Notes under the pieces: model-generated
Seen by the model: only the letters and a program-made list of their open reading frames with translations
What the model was told of the DNA's origin: nothing
The model's database searches: none
Shown: positions 35,648 to 44,606 of the stretch, in pieces
Layout: each line of letters starts with the position of its first letter
Numbering within the stretch: position 1 is the stretch's first letter
Assembly: GCA_963713275.1 (NCBI GenBank)
Contig: CAVQLG010000013.1
Coordinates: forward strand, 1 to 64,000
Source of the DNA: CAIWHR01 sp963713275
GTDB taxonomy: Bacteria > Pseudomonadota > Gammaproteobacteria > Burkholderiales > Casimicrobiaceae
Length of the DNA stretch: 64,000 nt
Reading direction: 5' to 3'
Translations under genes and position numbers: made by a program

Positions 35648-36607
35648 ATGTCCGTGCGCCCGCTGTCCGCCGCCGAGGTCCCCACCGCGACTCAGCTTGC
35701 CTCGGTGGTCGGGCAGCTCGGCCGCATCCTCGTCGGCAAGGACGCGGCGACGCGCCTCGCCCTCGCCTGCCTCCTTGCCCGGGGGCACCTGCTGATCGAG
35801 GACATTCCCGGCGTTGGCAAGTCGACGCTGGCTCAGGCGCTGGCGACGACCCTCGGACTGCGCGCCGTTCGCGTCCAGTTCACGAGCGACCTCCTGCCGG
35901 CCGACATCCTCGGGGTTTCGGTCTTCGACGCACCGACGCAGACGTTCCGGTTCCACGCCGGACCGGTGTTCAACGCGCTGCTGCTCGCCGATGAGATCAA
36001 CCGCGCGCCGCCGAAGACGCAGAGCGCACTGCTGGAAGCGATGGAGGAACGCCAGGTCTCCATCGACGGGATCACACGCAAGCTCCCGGACCCGTTCTTC
36101 GTCATCGCCACCCAGAACCCGGTGGAGCAGATCGGCGCGTATCCGTTGCCGGAATCCCAGCTCGACCGATTCCTGATGGCGATCGAGCTCGGCTATCCCG
36201 ACCCGGCCGCGGAACGCGAACTCCTCGCCAGCGGAGACCGCCGCAGCCATCTGGCAGCATTGCCGGCGCTCGCCGACCCGCCGACGCTGCTCGAGTGGCA
36301 GCGGGAGGCCGCCGCCGTTCATGTGGCTCCCGCATTGCTCGACTACGTGCAGTCGCTGCTCGCGGCCACGCGAGGCAACACCGGCGGCGAAGCCGACGCC
36401 GGCGCCCGCCGTGGCCTGTCGCCGCGGGCCGGGCTGATGCTGCTCTGCGCCGCGCGGGCGTGGGCGCTGCTCAGCGGCCGCACCCTGGTCCTGCCCGAGG
36501 ACGTCCAGGCCGTCTTTCCCTCGGTCGCCGGGCACCGGCTCGCCGGGGGCGCGCGCGCCGGCGCGTTGCAGGCCCGGGCGCTGCTGCGTGCCGTCGCCTT
36601 GCCGTGA
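35648..36607 (+). CDS. MoxR-family AAA+ ATPase
   Basis: Chaperone-like ATPase, 319 residues. Walker A IPGVGKST (about residues 55-62), Walker B LLLADEINRAPPKTQSALLEAME, sensor 1 FFVIATQNPVEQIGAYPLPE, and arginine finger region SQLDRF are intact. First gene of the MoxR-DUF58-transglutaminase series on the plus strand. Such blocks are thought to assemble membrane protein complexes. The gap to DUF58 (128 bp) holds a repeat. Confidence 0.92.
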   Translation: MSVRPLSAAEVPTATQLASVVGQLGRILVGKDAATRLALACLLARGHLLIEDIPGVGKSTLAQALATTLGLRAVRVQFTSDLLPADILGVSVFDAPTQTFRFHAGPVFNALLLADEINRAPPKTQSALLEAMEERQVSIDGITRKLPDPFFVIATQNPVEQIGAYPLPESQLDRFLMAIELGYPDPAAERELLASGDRRSHLAALPALADPPTLLEWQREAAAVHVAPALLDYVQSLLAATRGNTGGEADAGARRGLSPRAGLMLLCAARAWALLSGRTLVLPEDVQAVFPSVAGHRLAGGARAGALQARALLRAVALP

Positions 36608-36684
36608 TCGCGACGGCTTCGAAGAACGGGCCGCCAACGGGTCGCGTGAACAGGCGTGCTGCGCGGGCGGTGCGGCGGCGGTCT

Positions 36685-36798
36685 TTGTTCACTCGCTCGC
36701 TCCCCGCCTGTCCGCTTGAGAACCGTCCACATGATATGACTCGTGCGTCACTTCGAGCGCGCCTTGCGCTCCGGCCGCTCGCGACGTTCTCTGCACGG
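36685..36798. repeat. Second copy of the hom/thrC-type dispersed repeat
   Basis: About 75% similar by eye to 30051-30150: shared blocks TTCACTCGCT, CTGTC..CTTGA, GCGCCTTGC.CTCCGG and CGCTCGCGACG. Unlike the other copy it has no clear bounding inverted repeats. It covers the start of the DUF58 gene. Confidence 0.55.
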
Positions 36799-37767
36799 AC
36801 CCTCGGCCGGCCGGCACTGCTCGCCCGCTGGCGCCAGCGCCTTTTCCGGCACGCGCCGGCGGACCATCGGCCGGTCGTGCTGCGGCACCACCGCATCTAC
36901 ATCCTCCCCACCCGGCGGGGCTGGGCGTTCTTGGCCACGACCTGCCTTCTTCTGGTGACATCGCTCAACTACGCGCTTTCCCTGGGATTTGCCGTCACTT
37001 TCTCGCTGCTCGGGCTGACGGCGATCGCGTTGATCCACACCTTCCGCAATCTTGCGGGCATCGAGCTGCACCCGCTTTCCGCCGGGGAGGCCTTCGCCGG
37101 CAATCCCCTGCCCTTCAACCTGGCGCTGTCGGGCGGGGCGTTGCCCAGGCACACCATCCACCTGCGCGCGAGTGAAGGCACCGACGTCACGACCGACATC
37201 GACCCCGACGTGGCGCTGCCGGTGACGCTGGAACTGCCGACCCAGCGCCGCGGGGCAAGGCCGCTCGGGCGCGTAACGCTTTCGTCCGACTACCCGCTCG
37301 GGCTCTGGCGGGCCTGGGCCTATGTCCATTTCCCGCTTCAAGGTGTGGTTTTTCCCACCCCCGAGCCCGCTGCGCCCCCGCTGCCCGTGGCACGCGCGGG
37401 ACAGGCCAGCGCTGGGCCGCTCGCGCTGGAAGACACGGATCTCGCGGGGTTGCGCGCCTACCGCGTCGGCGATCCGATGCCGCGCGTGGCGTGGAAGGCC
37501 GTTGCCCGAGGCGCCGGCTGGTATTCCAAGGAATTCGACGGCCGCGGTGGCGGCGGGCCGCTCGCCTTTTCCTGGAATGCGCTGCCCGGCGCGCTGGACG
37601 CCGAGCAGCGGATTGCGCGCCTCACCGCATGGGTGCTGGCGGCAGAGCAGTCGGCCCGGCCCTTCTCGCTCGCCGTGCCCGGCGTCGACCTGCCGACCGG
37701 CCAGGGGCGGGACCACCGCCGCCACGCGCTCACTTCGCTGGCGATGATCGAGGCGCCCGCGCGGTGA
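36736..37767 (+). CDS. DUF58 membrane protein
   Basis: 343 residues. Two membrane segments (about residues 57-95: GWAFLATTCLLLVTSLNYALSL then FAVTFSLLGLTAIAL) precede a large beta-rich domain and the DUF58 motif (LRAYRVGDPMPRVAWKAVARG with YSKEFDG). The first 20 or so residues (TRASLRARLALRPLA) are encoded by the dispersed repeat, so the true start may be later, but no other ATG is near. The stop overlaps the next gene start (GTGA at 37764). It works with MoxR and the transglutaminase. Confidence 0.85.
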   Translation: MTRASLRARLALRPLATFSARTLGRPALLARWRQRLFRHAPADHRPVVLRHHRIYILPTRRGWAFLATTCLLLVTSLNYALSLGFAVTFSLLGLTAIALIHTFRNLAGIELHPLSAGEAFAGNPLPFNLALSGGALPRHTIHLRASEGTDVTTDIDPDVALPVTLELPTQRRGARPLGRVTLSSDYPLGLWRAWAYVHFPLQGVVFPTPEPAAPPLPVARAGQASAGPLALEDTDLAGLRAYRVGDPMPRVAWKAVARGAGWYSKEFDGRGGGGPLAFSWNALPGALDAEQRIARLTAWVLAAEQSARPFSLAVPGVDLPTGQGRDHRRHALTSLAMIEAPAR

Positions 37768-39878
37768 ATCTCGCGTCGATCGCGCGCTCCCGCCTCGGCC
37801 GGCACTCGCAGCACGGGTTCGTGCTGTCGCCGAACCAGACGCAATGGCTGGGCGCGTTGCTGTTCGCCGTCCAATTGCCGCTGCTGCCGTTCGTGCCCCC
37901 GTGGGTGATCCTCTTCGGCCTGCTGCTGGTGGCGCTGCGGTTCCTGTTCCTCCACCGCGATCGCGCCCACGGCGAGGGCCCGGCTCGTCCGTCGTCGCCC
38001 TGGCTGTTGCTGATCGCGGCGGTTGTCGCCGGCGTAGCGATCCGGTTCCACTTCGGCTATTTCGCCGGCCGGGATCCGTGCGTCGCGTTCCTGGTGGTCC
38101 TGCTCGGCATCAAGTTCCTGGAGGCCCGCACTTCGCGCGACGGCGCGCTGCTGGTGTGCCTCTCGGGCTTCCTCATGGTTGCGCTCTTCTTCTACAGCCA
38201 GTCGCTGCTGGCCGGTCTCACCGTGCTGCCCGCGCTGCTCCTGATCGTCGCGGCGCTGCTGCAACTCACCGCGCCGCCACGGCAGGCCCTGGGGCTTGCG
38301 GCCTGGCGCAGCGTCCTGGGATCGGCCACGCTGATGCTGCTCCAAGGGCTGCCGCTCGCACTCCTGCTGTTCGTGTTCTTTCCGCGTCTCGCGACGCCCC
38401 TGTGGGGCCTGCCCACCGACCGCACGGCGAAAACCGGCCTTTCCGATCGAATGGCGCCGGGACGCATCAGCGAGCTCTCCCTTTCCGACGCCGTGGCCTT
38501 CCGGGTGGACTTCAGCGGCGTGCCGCCGCCGCCGTCCCAGCGCTATTGGCGCGGCCCGGTGTTCACGGTCTACGACGGTGTGGAATGGAGCCCGCTGCCG
38601 AGGCTGCGTCCCGGCCGCTACGAAGCCGCAAGCCAGCAGCCGGTCGCCTACACCGTCATGCTCGAGCCGCACGACAAGACCTGGCTGTTTGCCCTCGACT
38701 TCCCGGTGGCTCCGCCGACACTTGCCGCTGACGCCGGCGATGAGACGAACGAACCGCAACTCGCGCTGCTGACGCGCGACCAGCAACTCCTTGCGCGCGC
38801 CCCGATCACGCAGCCCCTGCGCTACCACCAGCTGTCGGTGCCGCGCAGTTCGTTCTCGGCAGGCGACGGCCGCTGGCGGGCCGAGGAAGTCGCGACCAAC
38901 CTCCAGCTGCCGGCGGATTTCGCCCGCAGGCAGCCGCGCACCGCGCGACTGGCGCGCGAGCTTCGGGAACAGCATTCCGACGATGCCGAACTCGCGCAGG
39001 CGGTGCTCGACCGATTCACCTCCGAGCCGTTCGTCTACACGCTTTTCCCGCCAGCGCTGGGCGCGAACGCCGTCGACGAGTTCCTCTTTGAAACCCGTCG
39101 AGGGTTCTGCGAGCACTACGCGAATGCGTTCGCCGTGCTGCTGCGCGCGGCCGGCATCCCCGCCCGCATCGTGACCGGATACCAGGGGGGGGAAATGAAT
39201 CCCCGCGGCAGTTACATGATCGTGCGACAGTCCGACGCGCACGCCTGGACCGAGGTGTTGATCGACCGGCAATGGCGGCGATTCGATCCGACCGCGGCGG
39301 TGTCGCCGTCGCGCATCGAGATGGGCATCGGCGGATCGCTTCCGGCAGGGGAGCCGGTGCCGTTGCTGGCGCGGCTCGACAGCCATTGGGCCAAGACGCT
39401 GGGGCTCGCGTGGGACGCCGTCAACCACGACTGGCGGCGGCTCGTGATCGGCTTCAACCACGAGCGACAGCGCTCGCTGTGGCGCGAGCTCGAGGTTGAC
39501 CGCGTGCCGGCGTGGCAGATGGCAGCGTGGGCGATGGCGATCGCCGCGGCCTGGCTGGCGCTGCTGCTGGCCTGGCTGGCGTGGCGACGGCGGCGCCGCG
39601 ATCCGGTCCACGCCATGTGGAACGTCTTCTGCCGCCGGTTGAGCCGAGCGGGCGTGCCGCGCCACCCGTACGAGGGACCGCTCGACTATACGCAACGGGT
39701 CGCGCAACGATGGCCCGAGTTCGCGGCCGCGTTCGACGTCATCGGGGAAGCGTACGCCGAGCTTCGCTACGGTCCCGAAGCGAGCGTTGCCTCGAGCGCC
39801 ACCCGCCGCGCGGCCGAAAGACGCCTGCGGCGGGCGCTGCAGGTGCTCCCCCGAGCTCGCGCGCTCGGTCGAGGCTGA
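37764..39878 (+). CDS. tgpA: Transglutaminase-like membrane protein TgpA (DUF3488/DUF4129)
   Basis: 704 residues from GTG 37764, overlapping the DUF58 stop. Several membrane segments lie in the first 215 residues (WLGALLFAVQLPLLPFVPPWVILFG-type) and one near residue 590 (AWAMAIAAAWLALLLAWLAW). Between them is a periplasmic transglutaminase domain with C449 (RRGFCEHYANAF), H493 (SDAHAWTEV) and D508 (RRFDPTAAV), so the catalytic triad is complete. A DUF4129 tail ends the protein. A Pseudomonas homologue is a membrane transglutaminase needed for growth. The gene is intact. Confidence 0.92.
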   Translation: MNLASIARSRLGRHSQHGFVLSPNQTQWLGALLFAVQLPLLPFVPPWVILFGLLLVALRFLFLHRDRAHGEGPARPSSPWLLLIAAVVAGVAIRFHFGYFAGRDPCVAFLVVLLGIKFLEARTSRDGALLVCLSGFLMVALFFYSQSLLAGLTVLPALLLIVAALLQLTAPPRQALGLAAWRSVLGSATLMLLQGLPLALLLFVFFPRLATPLWGLPTDRTAKTGLSDRMAPGRISELSLSDAVAFRVDFSGVPPPPSQRYWRGPVFTVYDGVEWSPLPRLRPGRYEAASQQPVAYTVMLEPHDKTWLFALDFPVAPPTLAADAGDETNEPQLALLTRDQQLLARAPITQPLRYHQLSVPRSSFSAGDGRWRAEEVATNLQLPADFARRQPRTARLARELREQHSDDAELAQAVLDRFTSEPFVYTLFPPALGANAVDEFLFETRRGFCEHYANAFAVLLRAAGIPARIVTGYQGGEMNPRGSYMIVRQSDAHAWTEVLIDRQWRRFDPTAAVSPSRIEMGIGGSLPAGEPVPLLARLDSHWAKTLGLAWDAVNHDWRRLVIGFNHERQRSLWRELEVDRVPAWQMAAWAMAIAAAWLALLLAWLAWRRRRRDPVHAMWNVFCRRLSRAGVPRHPYEGPLDYTQRVAQRWPEFAAAFDVIGEAYAELRYGPEASVASSATRRAAERRLRRALQVLPRARALGRG

Positions 39879-39903
39879 ACCCCGGCGCGCCCGGCCCCCT
39901 ACC

Positions 39904-39935
39904 CCGGACGCGCACGGCGACCCGCACGCGTCCGG
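39904..39935. terminator. Hairpin between convergent tgpA and nlpD
   Basis: CCGGACGCG (39904-39912) and CGCGTCCGG (39927-39935) make a 9-bp perfect stem with a 14-nt loop in the 64-bp gap between two convergent genes. There is no T run on either side, so it could be a bidirectional terminator or just a stabilising hairpin. Confidence 0.5.
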
Positions 39936-39942
39936 TTAGCGG

Positions 39943-41121
39943 CTACCCCGGCGGCAGATACCGCAGCGGATCCACGGGCTTGCCCCGCTGCCGGATCTCG
40001 AAGTGCAGCTTCACCTGATCGGAATCGGTGCTGCCCATCTCGGCGATCTTTTGTCCCTTGGCCACCTGCTGACCCTCCCTGACGAGGATCTCCTGGTTGT
40101 GTGCGTAAGCCGACAGGAAGGTCGCATTGTGCTTGACGATGACCAGCTTGCCATACCCGCGCAGCCCGGTTCCGGCATAGACGACCTTGCCGGCCGCGCT
40201 GGCCACGACCGGCTGCCCCGCCTTGCCGGCGATGTCGATGCCCTTGAGGTTCGCCGCATCCGAGAACCCGGTGACGACCTTGCCGGTCGCCGGCCACACC
40301 CAACTCAGGGCGTCCGGATCAGCCGCGGTGGCGCCTGGGGGCTTGCCCACCGTCGAATCCGCAGCTGTGGTCCTGGGCTCGCCCGCTGCGGACGCCCCGC
40401 TCGCCCCGGCCGGCGCCGCCGACGCGGCGGCAGCCGCCGGCGGTGCGGGCGAAGACGCGCTCGCCGGCGTTGACGCCGCCACGGCCGGTGCAGGAGGTGG
40501 CGCCGCGGCGACCGGAGCGGCGCCGGGCGGCGGGGACACCGCCGCGCGCTGCAGTTCGCGCATCGCCTGCTCCGAGTACGGCTCCTTGACCGCCTTGGGC
40601 GAGGACTTGTACGTGTCCGCGCTGCGCGGTCCTGGCATCGCGAGCGGCTGCGCCGAGGGCGACGGGACCGGGCGCGCGTCGCCGGGCGGCACCGGCGGCA
40701 CCGTGCGCAGCGGCATCGTCACCGCGCCCGCGCCCGCCGGCGTGCCCGGCGGCCCGGGATCCCCCGGTGCGGTCAGCCGCAGGACCTGGCCGACGCGGAT
40801 CAGATTGGGGTTGTCGAGACCGTTCCAGGTTGCGAGTTCGTGGTAATCGAGGCCGTGATCGAGTGCGATCGCGTGCAGCGTGTCGCCGCGCTTCACCGTG
40901 TAGGTCTGCGGCCGCCAATCCGGCTCCTGCGCCTTCTCCTGCGGCATCGGTGCGGAAGCCGTGACCGGCGCACGCGGCGGCGGAGGCGATCGGTCGACGA
41001 CCGGTGCCGGGGCACGCGTGGCGCAGGCAGCAAGCAGCAACGCCACCGTGCAGCCGGCGGCGATCGCCGCGCGCGAGCGCTGTCTGCGAACGATGGTGAG
41101 CGCAAAGCCTCGCATCGGCAA
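39943..41121 (-). CDS. nlpD: NlpD-like lipoprotein (LysM plus degenerate M23 peptidase domain)
   Basis: Outer-membrane lipoprotein that helps activate cell-wall amidases during division. 392 residues: signal and lipobox LLAAC (Cys33), LysM domain at about 71-117 (YTVKRGDTLHAIALDHGLD), a long Pro/Ala linker, and a C-terminal M23 domain (about 285-388: GIDIAGKAGQPV, YGKLVIVKHN, VKLHFEIRQRG). The first zinc histidine position (H-x-G-x-D) is replaced (K-G-I-D), as in regulatory NlpD proteins. It follows pcm by 26 bp. Confidence 0.92.
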   Translation of the reverse strand: MPMRGFALTIVRRQRSRAAIAAGCTVALLLAACATRAPAPVVDRSPPPPRAPVTASAPMPQEKAQEPDWRPQTYTVKRGDTLHAIALDHGLDYHELATWNGLDNPNLIRVGQVLRLTAPGDPGPPGTPAGAGAVTMPLRTVPPVPPGDARPVPSPSAQPLAMPGPRSADTYKSSPKAVKEPYSEQAMRELQRAAVSPPPGAAPVAAAPPPAPAVAASTPASASSPAPPAAAAASAAPAGASGASAAGEPRTTAADSTVGKPPGATAADPDALSWVWPATGKVVTGFSDAANLKGIDIAGKAGQPVVASAAGKVVYAGTGLRGYGKLVIVKHNATFLSAYAHNQEILVREGQQVAKGQKIAEMGSTDSDQVKLHFEIRQRGKPVDPLRYLPPG

Positions 41122-41147
41122 GTCGTCGGCCGTTCCGCCGCGGACGG

Positions 41148-41831
41148 TCAGGACAGTCCGGGCAGCAAAGGCACGAATCTTACCGCATCGAACGACTGCT
41201 CCCGATAGCCCGTCGGTCCGGCCTCGATCACCGTCAGATACTGCGTGCCGTCGCCGTGCTCGCCGTGGCTCGCCAGCGGCAGCACCATGCGCCCGCCGGG
41301 CTTGAGGTACTTGAGCAGCGCGGTGGGAACGTGGCGGGCGCCGGCCGTGACGATGATCGCGTCCACCGCGAGATCCTCGCCGAGATCGGTCGACCCGTCG
41401 CCGTGCTTGAGCCGCACGTTCTTGAGCTTGAGCGATTGCAGATTGCGGCGCGCCTTGGCCACCAGCGCGGCGATGCGCTCGACCGTGTAGACCTCCGCGG
41501 CGACGTGCGCGAGCACCGCCGTCTGGTAGCCGCAGCCGGTGCCGATCTCCAGCACGCTGCCGAGTTCGCGGCCATTGCGGGCGAGCTCGGTCATTCGCGC
41601 CACCACCCAGGGCTGGGAAATGGTCTGGCCGCAGCCGATGGGCAGCGGCGTGTCCTCGTAGGCACGGATGGCGAGCGCCTCGTCGACGAAGATGTGCCGC
41701 GGCACCGCGTTGATCGCCGAGAGCACGATCTCGTCGCGAATGCCCTGCTCGCGCAGGCGCTCGACCATCCGCGTGCGCGTGCGCGCGGACGTCATGCCGA
41801 TTCCGGAGATCCTCTCGCCGAGCGTTCCCAT
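41148..41831 (-). CDS. pcm: Protein-L-isoaspartate O-methyltransferase
   Basis: Repairs isoaspartyl residues in damaged proteins using AdoMet; cytoplasmic. 227 residues. The signature TISQPWVVARM (substrate side) is followed by the AdoMet-binding LEIGTGCGYQTA and later VDAIIVTAGA and LKPGGRMVLP. Middle gene of surE-pcm-nlpD, 24 bp after surE. Confidence 0.95.
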   Translation of the reverse strand: MGTLGERISGIGMTSARTRTRMVERLREQGIRDEIVLSAINAVPRHIFVDEALAIRAYEDTPLPIGCGQTISQPWVVARMTELARNGRELGSVLEIGTGCGYQTAVLAHVAAEVYTVERIAALVAKARRNLQSLKLKNVRLKHGDGSTDLGEDLAVDAIIVTAGARHVPTALLKYLKPGGRMVLPLASHGEHGDGTQYLTVIEAGPTGYREQSFDAVRFVPLLPGLS

Positions 41832-41855
41832 CGACCGCCTGACCTCCCCGAGATC

Positions 41856-42599
41856 CTAAGTGATGCCCATCCAGCGGGCGACCGAGGCCATCTGGTCGTG
41901 GTGGGTGAGATCGATCTGCAGCGGCGTCACCGACACGCAGTCGTGCTCGACCGCGTGGAAGTCCGTGCCCTCACCGGCGTCCGCGGCCGCGCCGGCAGCG
42001 CCCACCCAGTACACGGTTTCGCCGCGCGGGCTGCGCGTCTTGATGACGGCCTCGGCCTTGTGCCGGCGCCCGAGCCGAGTGATCCGGTAGCCGCGGACAT
42101 CCTGGCGCGGAATGTCGGGAACGTTGACATTGAGCAGCCACGCCTCGGGTGCGGCGCCCGCGTGCCGGTCGACGAGCTCGACGGCGACGTTAGCCGCAGT
42201 CTCGAAGTGAGCACCGGTTTTCGAGGCGAGCGAGATCGCGAACGAAGGAATGCCGAGCAGGTAGCCTTCGGTCGCCGCGGCGACGGTACCGGAGTAGATG
42301 GTATCGTCTCCCATGTTGGCGCCGAGATTGATGCCGGAGAGCACCATGTCGGGAAGCGCATCCAAGAGCCCCGTCACCGCCAGATGCACGCAGTCGGTCG
42401 GCGTACCGTTGACGAAGAGGAAACCATTCGGCGCGCGGCGCACGATCAGCGGCCGGTCCAGCGTCAGTGAGTTGGACGCACCGCTGCGATCGCGCTCCGG
42501 CGCGACGACGGTGACCTCCGCTCGGGTCTTGAGCGCGGCGACGAGGCGCTCGATGCCGGGTGCGAAGTAGCCGTCGTCGTTGGAAACGAGGATATGCAT
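41856..42599 (-). CDS. surE: 5'/3'-nucleotidase SurE
   Basis: Divalent-metal nucleoside-monophosphate phosphatase, stationary-phase survival protein. 247 residues from ATG 42599 (MHILVSNDDGYFAPG, the metal-binding start). Further landmarks are VVAPERDRSG, NGTPTDCVHLA and the SGINLGANMGDDTIYSGTV block. First gene of surE-pcm-nlpD. An rpoS gene, which often follows nlpD, is not present here. Confidence 0.96.
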   Translation of the reverse strand: MHILVSNDDGYFAPGIERLVAALKTRAEVTVVAPERDRSGASNSLTLDRPLIVRRAPNGFLFVNGTPTDCVHLAVTGLLDALPDMVLSGINLGANMGDDTIYSGTVAAATEGYLLGIPSFAISLASKTGAHFETAANVAVELVDRHAGAAPEAWLLNVNVPDIPRQDVRGYRITRLGRRHKAEAVIKTRSPRGETVYWVGAAGAAADAGEGTDFHAVEHDCVSVTPLQIDLTHHDQMASVARWMGIT

Positions 42600-42709
42600 A
42601 TTCCCTGGGCCGGGGAGCGCGAGGACGAAAGGCGCGAATGCGGGATTATAACCGCCGGAAGCTGCTGTCCCGGTGCCGCTGTCAGGCGCGCAACTCCGCA
42701 CCGGGTTCC

Positions 42710-44419
42710 ATGCGCCCCCAGGTGAAGCCACGCGTCAGCGGCAACCGGTGGTTGATCGGGGCGGCGTGCACGCTGTCGGCGCTCGCCGCGCTGCCCGTGA
42801 TCGCCGTGGTGGCGGTCGGTCTCGCCCCCGGGTCGGCCGCGACCTGGGCGCACCTCTTCGCCACGGTGCTGCCCGGTTACCTCGGCAACACGCTGCTGCT
42901 GGTTGCGCTGGTGGGCACCGGCGTCGCCTTCGGCGGCACCGTGAGCGCGTGGCTCGTCACCAACCGGCGGTTCCCCGGATCCACGATCTTCGAGTGGGCG
43001 CTGCTGCTGCCGCTCTCGATGCCCGCCTACGTGCTGGCCTACGCGTATACCGACTGGCTCGAATTCGCGGGTCCGGTACAGACGTGGCTGCGCACGACGT
43101 GTGGCTGGTCGCGCGATGACTACTGGTTTCCCGACGTCCGCTCGACCGGCGGCGCGGCGGCGATGTTCATCGCCGTGCTCTATCCGTATGTCTATTTGCT
43201 CGCCCGCACCGCGTTTCTCGAGCGCCCCGCCTCGCTCGTCGAGGCTGCGCGGACGCTGGGCGAGACGCCGCGCGGCGCGTTTTGGCGGGTCGAGTTCCCG
43301 CTCGCGCGGCCGGCGATCGCCGGCGGCGTCGCGCTCGCGCTGATGGAGACGCTCGCCGACTACGGCACGGTCGCATACTTTGCCGTCGACACCTTCACAA
43401 CCGGCATCTACCGAGCGTGGTTCGCGCTCGGCGACCGCGTCGCCGCAGCGCAGCTGTCGACGCTGCTGCTCGTGCTCGTCGTTGGGGCGGTCATCGTCGA
43501 GCGCCGCTCGCGGCGCGCGCAGCGCTTCGCCGGCGGAGCCCGGCAGCGCAGCATCAAGCCGCCGTTGCGTCCACGGCTCGCCGGCGGGCGCGGCTGGCTC
43601 GCGGCGGCCATGTGCGCGGCCCCGATCGTCGCCGGGTTCGCGCTGCCCGTGCTGCTGCTGCTGCGCCTGGCGATGCGCGAGCCGGAGCTGCTGCCGCTGG
43701 CGCGCTTCGCCGAGCTCGGATGGAACAGCTTCCGCGTGGCCGGCACGGCCGCCGCACTCGCGGTCGTGCTCGCCGTCGTCGTCGCGTACGCGCTGCGGCT
43801 CGCGCCGGGTCCGCTCACCCGCGCGGCGAGCCAGACGCTGGCGCTGGGCTACGCGGTGCCGGGCACGGTGCTCGCCGTCGGCGTGCTGCTGCCCGTCGGC
43901 GCGCTCGACGCCTGGGTTGCGCAAACGCTAAAGGCGCTCGCCGGCGTCAACCCCGGGCTCATCCTGACCGGCACCGTTGTCGCGCTGGTCTACGCCTACC
44001 TGGTCCGCTATTTCGCGGTGGCGTGGAACAGCATCGAACCGGGATTCGCCCGCATCACGCCGAGCATGGACGCCGCAGCCCGCGGCATGGGCGCCGGCAC
44101 CGCCGGCACGCTGCTTCGCGTCCACGCACCGCTGCTCGCGCGCAGCGCCGCGGCCGGTGCGCTGCTGGTGTTCGTCGACGTGATGAAGGAGCTGCCCGCG
44201 ACGCTGGTGATGCGACCGTTCAATTTCGACACGCTGGCGACGCAGACGTACACGCTCGCCAAGGACGAGCGGCTCGCGGAGGCCGCGCTGCCCTCGCTCG
44301 CGATCGTGGCCGTGGGCGTGCTGCCGCTGCTGCTGCTCGCGCGGGCGGTGCGGGAAGGCTCCCATCGTCGCTCGCCGCCTGCGCGGCAGGACGCCGACGT
44401 GCGACCGCTCGCGCTCTGA
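42710..44419 (+). CDS. fbpB: Ferric iron ABC transporter permease (fused two-domain)
   Basis: 569 residues with about a dozen membrane segments and two binding-protein-dependent permease signatures: ETPRGAFWRVEFPLARPAIAGG (about 195) and GAGTAGTLLRVHAPLLARS (about 480). This fused FbpB layout is normal for Fe3+ importers. ATG 42710 is chosen because upstream codons are non-family. Divergent from surE. Its likely partners are the ATPase at 26053 and the binding protein at 46435. Confidence 0.9.
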   Translation: MRPQVKPRVSGNRWLIGAACTLSALAALPVIAVVAVGLAPGSAATWAHLFATVLPGYLGNTLLLVALVGTGVAFGGTVSAWLVTNRRFPGSTIFEWALLLPLSMPAYVLAYAYTDWLEFAGPVQTWLRTTCGWSRDDYWFPDVRSTGGAAAMFIAVLYPYVYLLARTAFLERPASLVEAARTLGETPRGAFWRVEFPLARPAIAGGVALALMETLADYGTVAYFAVDTFTTGIYRAWFALGDRVAAAQLSTLLLVLVVGAVIVERRSRRAQRFAGGARQRSIKPPLRPRLAGGRGWLAAAMCAAPIVAGFALPVLLLLRLAMREPELLPLARFAELGWNSFRVAGTAAALAVVLAVVVAYALRLAPGPLTRAASQTLALGYAVPGTVLAVGVLLPVGALDAWVAQTLKALAGVNPGLILTGTVVALVYAYLVRYFAVAWNSIEPGFARITPSMDAAARGMGAGTAGTLLRVHAPLLARSAAAGALLVFVDVMKELPATLVMRPFNFDTLATQTYTLAKDERLAEAALPSLAIVAVGVLPLLLLARAVREGSHRRSPPARQDADVRPLAL

Positions 44420-44606
44420 CCGAGGCGCCGCGGGCTCTGCGCAGCATCGCCGTGCTCCGCCATTCGAACGACAGCCACAGCCAGTCGAAAAGGTGCCATA
44501 CTGTTGCAAGGTCGTCGGCGGAGTGGTTTTCGTTTGCCGGCTACTGTGGCCTTCCGTCGTCGCCCTGGAGCGGTCCGCAGTCTAAATAACGCGGAAAGGG
44601 AAGGTC

